64,000 bases of DNA, from positions 2,046,001-2,110,000 of the forward strand of contig NZ_CP007790.1 in the NCBI RefSeq assembly GCF_000835165.1, in the 5' to 3' direction. The DNA is from Corynebacterium marinum DSM 44953 (GTDB lineage Bacteria > Actinomycetota > Actinomycetes > Mycobacteriales > Mycobacteriaceae). Positions 61,436-64,000 of the stretch are shown here, in pieces. The notes under the pieces were generated by a model. The model worked only from the letters and a program-made list of their open reading frames with translations. It did no database searches and had not been told where the DNA came from. Position 1 is the first letter of the stretch. Every line of letters begins with the position of its first letter. The translations under genes and the position numbers were made by a program.

Positions 61436-63571
61436 GTGTCCACCGCAACCAAGGCCCCTCCCGGCGCTCCCGCCTCCGGCAAACTGCCCGGCCACCGGGT
61501 GCTCACCTACGCCCTGGGCGACGTGGCCAACAACCTGACGTTCATGATGACGTCGATGTTCCTGACGATGTACATGACGGAGATCGCCGGGCTGTCCGCC
61601 GGTGTCGCCGGCGCCATCTACGGCATCACCAAGGTGTGGGCCGGCGTCGCCGACCTCCTCGCTGGCCAGACCGTCGACCGGGCGAACACCCGCTGGGGCC
61701 GCCTGCGACCCTGGATCCTCTTCGGGTCCACCCCGCTGGCCGTGGTTTTCGTGCTGCTGTTCAGCACCCCGGCGGGACTGTCCGGCGCGGCGACGGTCGC
61801 ATGGATCTTCCTTTTCGACGCCGCCTTCCAGCTCGCCTACTCCTTCGTCAACATCCCCTACGGCTCCCTGTCGGCGGCGATGACCCAGGACCCGGTCGAC
61901 CGGTCCCGGCTCTCCGGCGCCCGGTCCATCGCGTCGTCCGTCACCGGCGTCATCCTGTCCGCGGCCATCGCGCCCCAGTTCCAGGACACCACCGCCGACG
62001 GCGTCCGGCTGAAGTTCACCATCACGTGCCTGATCCTCGGCGTGATCGCCGTGGCCCTGTACCTGATCTGCTTCGCCAACGCACGCGAAGTCGTGCCTCG
62101 CTCCCCGGGCAAGATCTCCTTCAGGTCCACCTTCGTCATGCTGAAGCAGAACCGTCCGCTGCTCATCCTCAGCCTCGGCGCGTTCTTCCTGTTGGCGGCG
62201 ATCTTCACCATGAACGCCGTGGGCCTGTATTACGCCCGCTACGTGCTGGGCAACGCCGCCTGGTACACCTACCTCATGCTGGCCAACTCCGTCGGCACGA
62301 TCGCCGTCGCGACGGTGGTGCCCACCCTCACCGTCCGGCTGGGCAAGCGCAACGGCTACATCGCCTGCGCACTGGTGGCGGTCCTCGGCTACTCCCTGGT
62401 CTTCTTCATTCCGGCCGGCAACCTGCCCGTCGCCGTCTTCGCCTGGCTGCTGCTGGGCGTCGGCACGGGCGGCACCAACGCACTGATGTTCTCCATGCAG
62501 GCGGACACCGTCGACTACGGCGAGTGGAAGGCGGGCATCCGCTCCGAGGGCGGCTCCTACTCCATCCTCTCCTTCATCCGTAAGGTCGGCCAGGGCCTCG
62601 GCGGCTGGCTGGGCCTGGCCGTCATGGGCGCCATGGGATACGTCGCCATGGCGCCGGACCAGAGCGCAGACGCGCTGCAGGGCATCCGCATCTCCGCCGG
62701 CCTCATCCCGGCCGTCCTCGCGATCCTGGCCATGGTCGTCCTCATCGCCTACCCGCTCGACGCCAAGCTGCACGCCCAGGTCGTCTCCGACCTCAACGAG
62801 CGCCGCACTCAGGACGCCGTCGCGGAGACCAAGGCCGTCGACGTCGAGCGGGTCCGGGTTGACACGGTCGGTGACGGCCGCAGCACCCTGCTGCGCCGCG
62901 CAGGCGACGCGAACCCGCCGATCCTCACCGTCTTCGGCCAGCGGGGCTCCGGCGCCAGCGAGATCGCCCCGATGCTGGCGAAGGCGCTCAACGTGCCCTA
63001 CATCGGCCAGAAGTTCGCCTCCGAGGAACTGACCCAGGTGGACCCGTCCGACCTCATCAGCGACTCCACCTTCGACCGTTGGCTGCGCACCGTGTCCTAC
63101 AGCGGTTCGCAGAACACCGACCTGGCCGCCGCGACCGAGATGTCCGCGAACCGGAAGATCGCCGCGGAGAACACGCAGCACGTTCTCGCGGCCGTCGACA
63201 AGGGCGGCGTGGTCCTGGGCCGCAACGGCGCACTGGTGCTGGGCAAGGTGGTCGGCGCGATGCACATCCGCCTGATCGCCCCGCTGGGCAAACGCATCGG
63301 GCGGGTGATCCACACGACCGGGTTGCTGGCCTCAGAGGCGGCCGAGCAGTGCCGGGCGGAGGACCGCATCCGTGCCGAAATGTCGCAGGCGCTCTACCGC
63401 TGGAACCCCAACAGCGACGAATCCTACGACCTGGTCATCAACACCGGTTCCATGACCTACCAGCAGATCGTGGACCTCATCGTGGACATGTACCAGCGGA
63501 AATACCCCGGGTACCAGTCCCTGCCGGGGTACGGATTCAGCGGAAACACTGGCCATGATGCTACCAATTGA
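61436..63571 (+). CDS. GPH-type glucuronide transporter fused to a cytidylate-kinase-like domain
   Basis: The 711 residues start with a UidB-like sodium- or proton-coupled glycoside transporter (about 20-450, twelve helices; [53 protein letters not shown]). From about residue 496 a cytosolic domain of the cytidylate-kinase-like family (Cytidylate_kin2) follows: [71 protein letters not shown]. The P-loop lacks the usual Lys, as in that family. The start is GTG behind GAGGAG. Substrate by context: glucuronides. The role of the kinase-like domain is unknown. Confidence 0.88.
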   Translation: MSTATKAPPGAPASGKLPGHRVLTYALGDVANNLTFMMTSMFLTMYMTEIAGLSAGVAGAIYGITKVWAGVADLLAGQTVDRANTRWGRLRPWILFGSTPLAVVFVLLFSTPAGLSGAATVAWIFLFDAAFQLAYSFVNIPYGSLSAAMTQDPVDRSRLSGARSIASSVTGVILSAAIAPQFQDTTADGVRLKFTITCLILGVIAVALYLICFANAREVVPRSPGKISFRSTFVMLKQNRPLLILSLGAFFLLAAIFTMNAVGLYYARYVLGNAAWYTYLMLANSVGTIAVATVVPTLTVRLGKRNGYIACALVAVLGYSLVFFIPAGNLPVAVFAWLLLGVGTGGTNALMFSMQADTVDYGEWKAGIRSEGGSYSILSFIRKVGQGLGGWLGLAVMGAMGYVAMAPDQSADALQGIRISAGLIPAVLAILAMVVLIAYPLDAKLHAQVVSDLNERRTQDAVAETKAVDVERVRVDTVGDGRSTLLRRAGDANPPILTVFGQRGSGASEIAPMLAKALNVPYIGQKFASEELTQVDPSDLISDSTFDRWLRTVSYSGSQNTDLAAATEMSANRKIAAENTQHVLAAVDKGGVVLGRNGALVLGKVVGAMHIRLIAPLGKRIGRVIHTTGLLASEAAEQCRAEDRIRAEMSQALYRWNPNSDESYDLVINTGSMTYQQIVDLIVDMYQRKYPGYQSLPGYGFSGNTGHDATN

Positions 63572-63675
63572 GGCATGATGTAGGCAGCGACCGTTCAACC
63601 TCCCCTGCGGATCCCCGCGGATCCCGCAACCCCCTCAGCCACCTCGGGCGCAGCCCGAAAAAGAAAGGATCGACA

Positions 63676-64000
63676 ATGTCCGCCAAGATCATCAAGGCCG
63701 AGGTCTTCGTCACCTCCCCCAGCCGCAACTTCGTCACCCTCCGCCTGACCACCGACGACGGCGTGATCGGCATCGGCGACGCCACCCTCAACGGCCGCGA
63801 GCTCGCCGTGGCCACCTACCTGCAGGAGCACGTCGCGCAGCTCATGGTGGGCCGCGACTCCCGCAACATCGAGGACACCTGGCAGTTCCTCTACCGCGCC
63901 GCCTACTGGCGCCGCGGCCCGGTCACCATGGCGGCCATCGCCGCCGTCGACATGGCGCTGTGGGACATCAAGGGCAAGATGGCCGGCATGCCGGTCTACC
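63676..64000 (+). CDS. manD: D-mannonate dehydratase ManD, 3' end outside window
   Basis: The first 108 codons show the N-terminal capping domain of the enolase-superfamily ManD/RspA group: [58 protein letters not shown] and [17 protein letters not shown]. It would dehydrate mannonate to 2-keto-3-deoxygluconate, in place of UxuA. The ATG follows GAAAGGA. Catalytic residues lie beyond the window. Confidence 0.9.
   Translation, partial: MSAKIIKAEVFVTSPSRNFVTLRLTTDDGVIGIGDATLNGRELAVATYLQEHVAQLMVGRDSRNIEDTWQFLYRAAYWRRGPVTMAAIAAVDMALWDIKGKMAGMPVY

Overview
The window is high-GC actinobacterial DNA, almost certainly from a Corynebacterium. The evidence is a mycolate reductase (cmrA) next to oligoribonuclease (orn), a CtiP-type copper protein for cytochrome aa3 oxidase, mycothiol-linked arsenate reductases and a mycothiol nitroreductase homologue, and sites matching the C. 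glutamicum regulators McbR, AmtR and ArsR. The order rpiB / nitroreductase / pepN / glbO / conserved protein / thioesterase / ettA / ssb / ... / cmrA / orn / ... / lppS follows the M. tuberculosis Rv2465c-Rv2518c order from memory. Species is not resolved.

Layout. 1-5.4 kb: the 3' part of a two-domain glycosyltransferase, rpiB, a DsbA-like mycothiol nitroreductase homologue with a monothiol motif, and pepN. 5.5-9.2 kb: accessory genes (GntR regulator, SDR, YdcZ-type exporter, an AbiEi-like protein framed by two near-identical long hairpins). 9.2-15.1 kb: metB with a McbR-like box, an ABC ATPase, glbO, ald, a chromate transporter, a conserved protein and a thioesterase. 15.3-18.4 kb: an arsenic operon (acr3 and three low-molecular-weight phosphatase-fold reductases) divergent from arsR across two operator sites. 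18.7-23.2 kb: ettA, an SSB-like protein and ctiP. 23.3-28.9 kb: tRNA-Arg, an amtA-ocd-soxA nitrogen operon with an AmtR box, then cmrA-orn and tRNA-His.

29.0-45.9 kb is a genomic island. The last 38 bases of tRNA-His plus 5 bases of flank (43 bp, 29006-29048) are repeated exactly at 45891-45933, giving attL and attR. A second strong terminator follows attR and is probably the tRNA's original one. The island is full of broken insertion sequences: an IS1249-type fragment, IS3 mosaics, an IS30, an IS1634 split by an IS1380, and IS6 ends. Its cargo is an AT-rich two-gene operon (cupin-like protein plus a two-helix membrane protein), a membrane protein, adhA, a truncated winged-helix-like gene and a lipoprotein. 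No tyrosine integrase is left; the only site-specific recombinase is a resolvase with an in-frame amber codon.

46-52.6 kb: an FAD hydroxylase divergent from a PucR-type regulator, then an SDR plus flavin monooxygenase pair behind a TPP riboswitch, another SDR and a luciferase-like oxidoreductase. 52.7-55.5 kb: an L,D-transpeptidase lipoprotein, tRNA-Lys and a glutaminase. 55.6-64.0 kb: a glucuronide utilisation operon: LacI-type regulator, uxaC, uxuB, a beta-glucuronidase gene with two lesions, a GPH-type transporter fused to a cytidylate-kinase-like domain, and manD, which runs off the end. Together these would import glucuronides, release glucuronate and convert it through fructuronate and mannonate to 2-keto-3-deoxygluconate.
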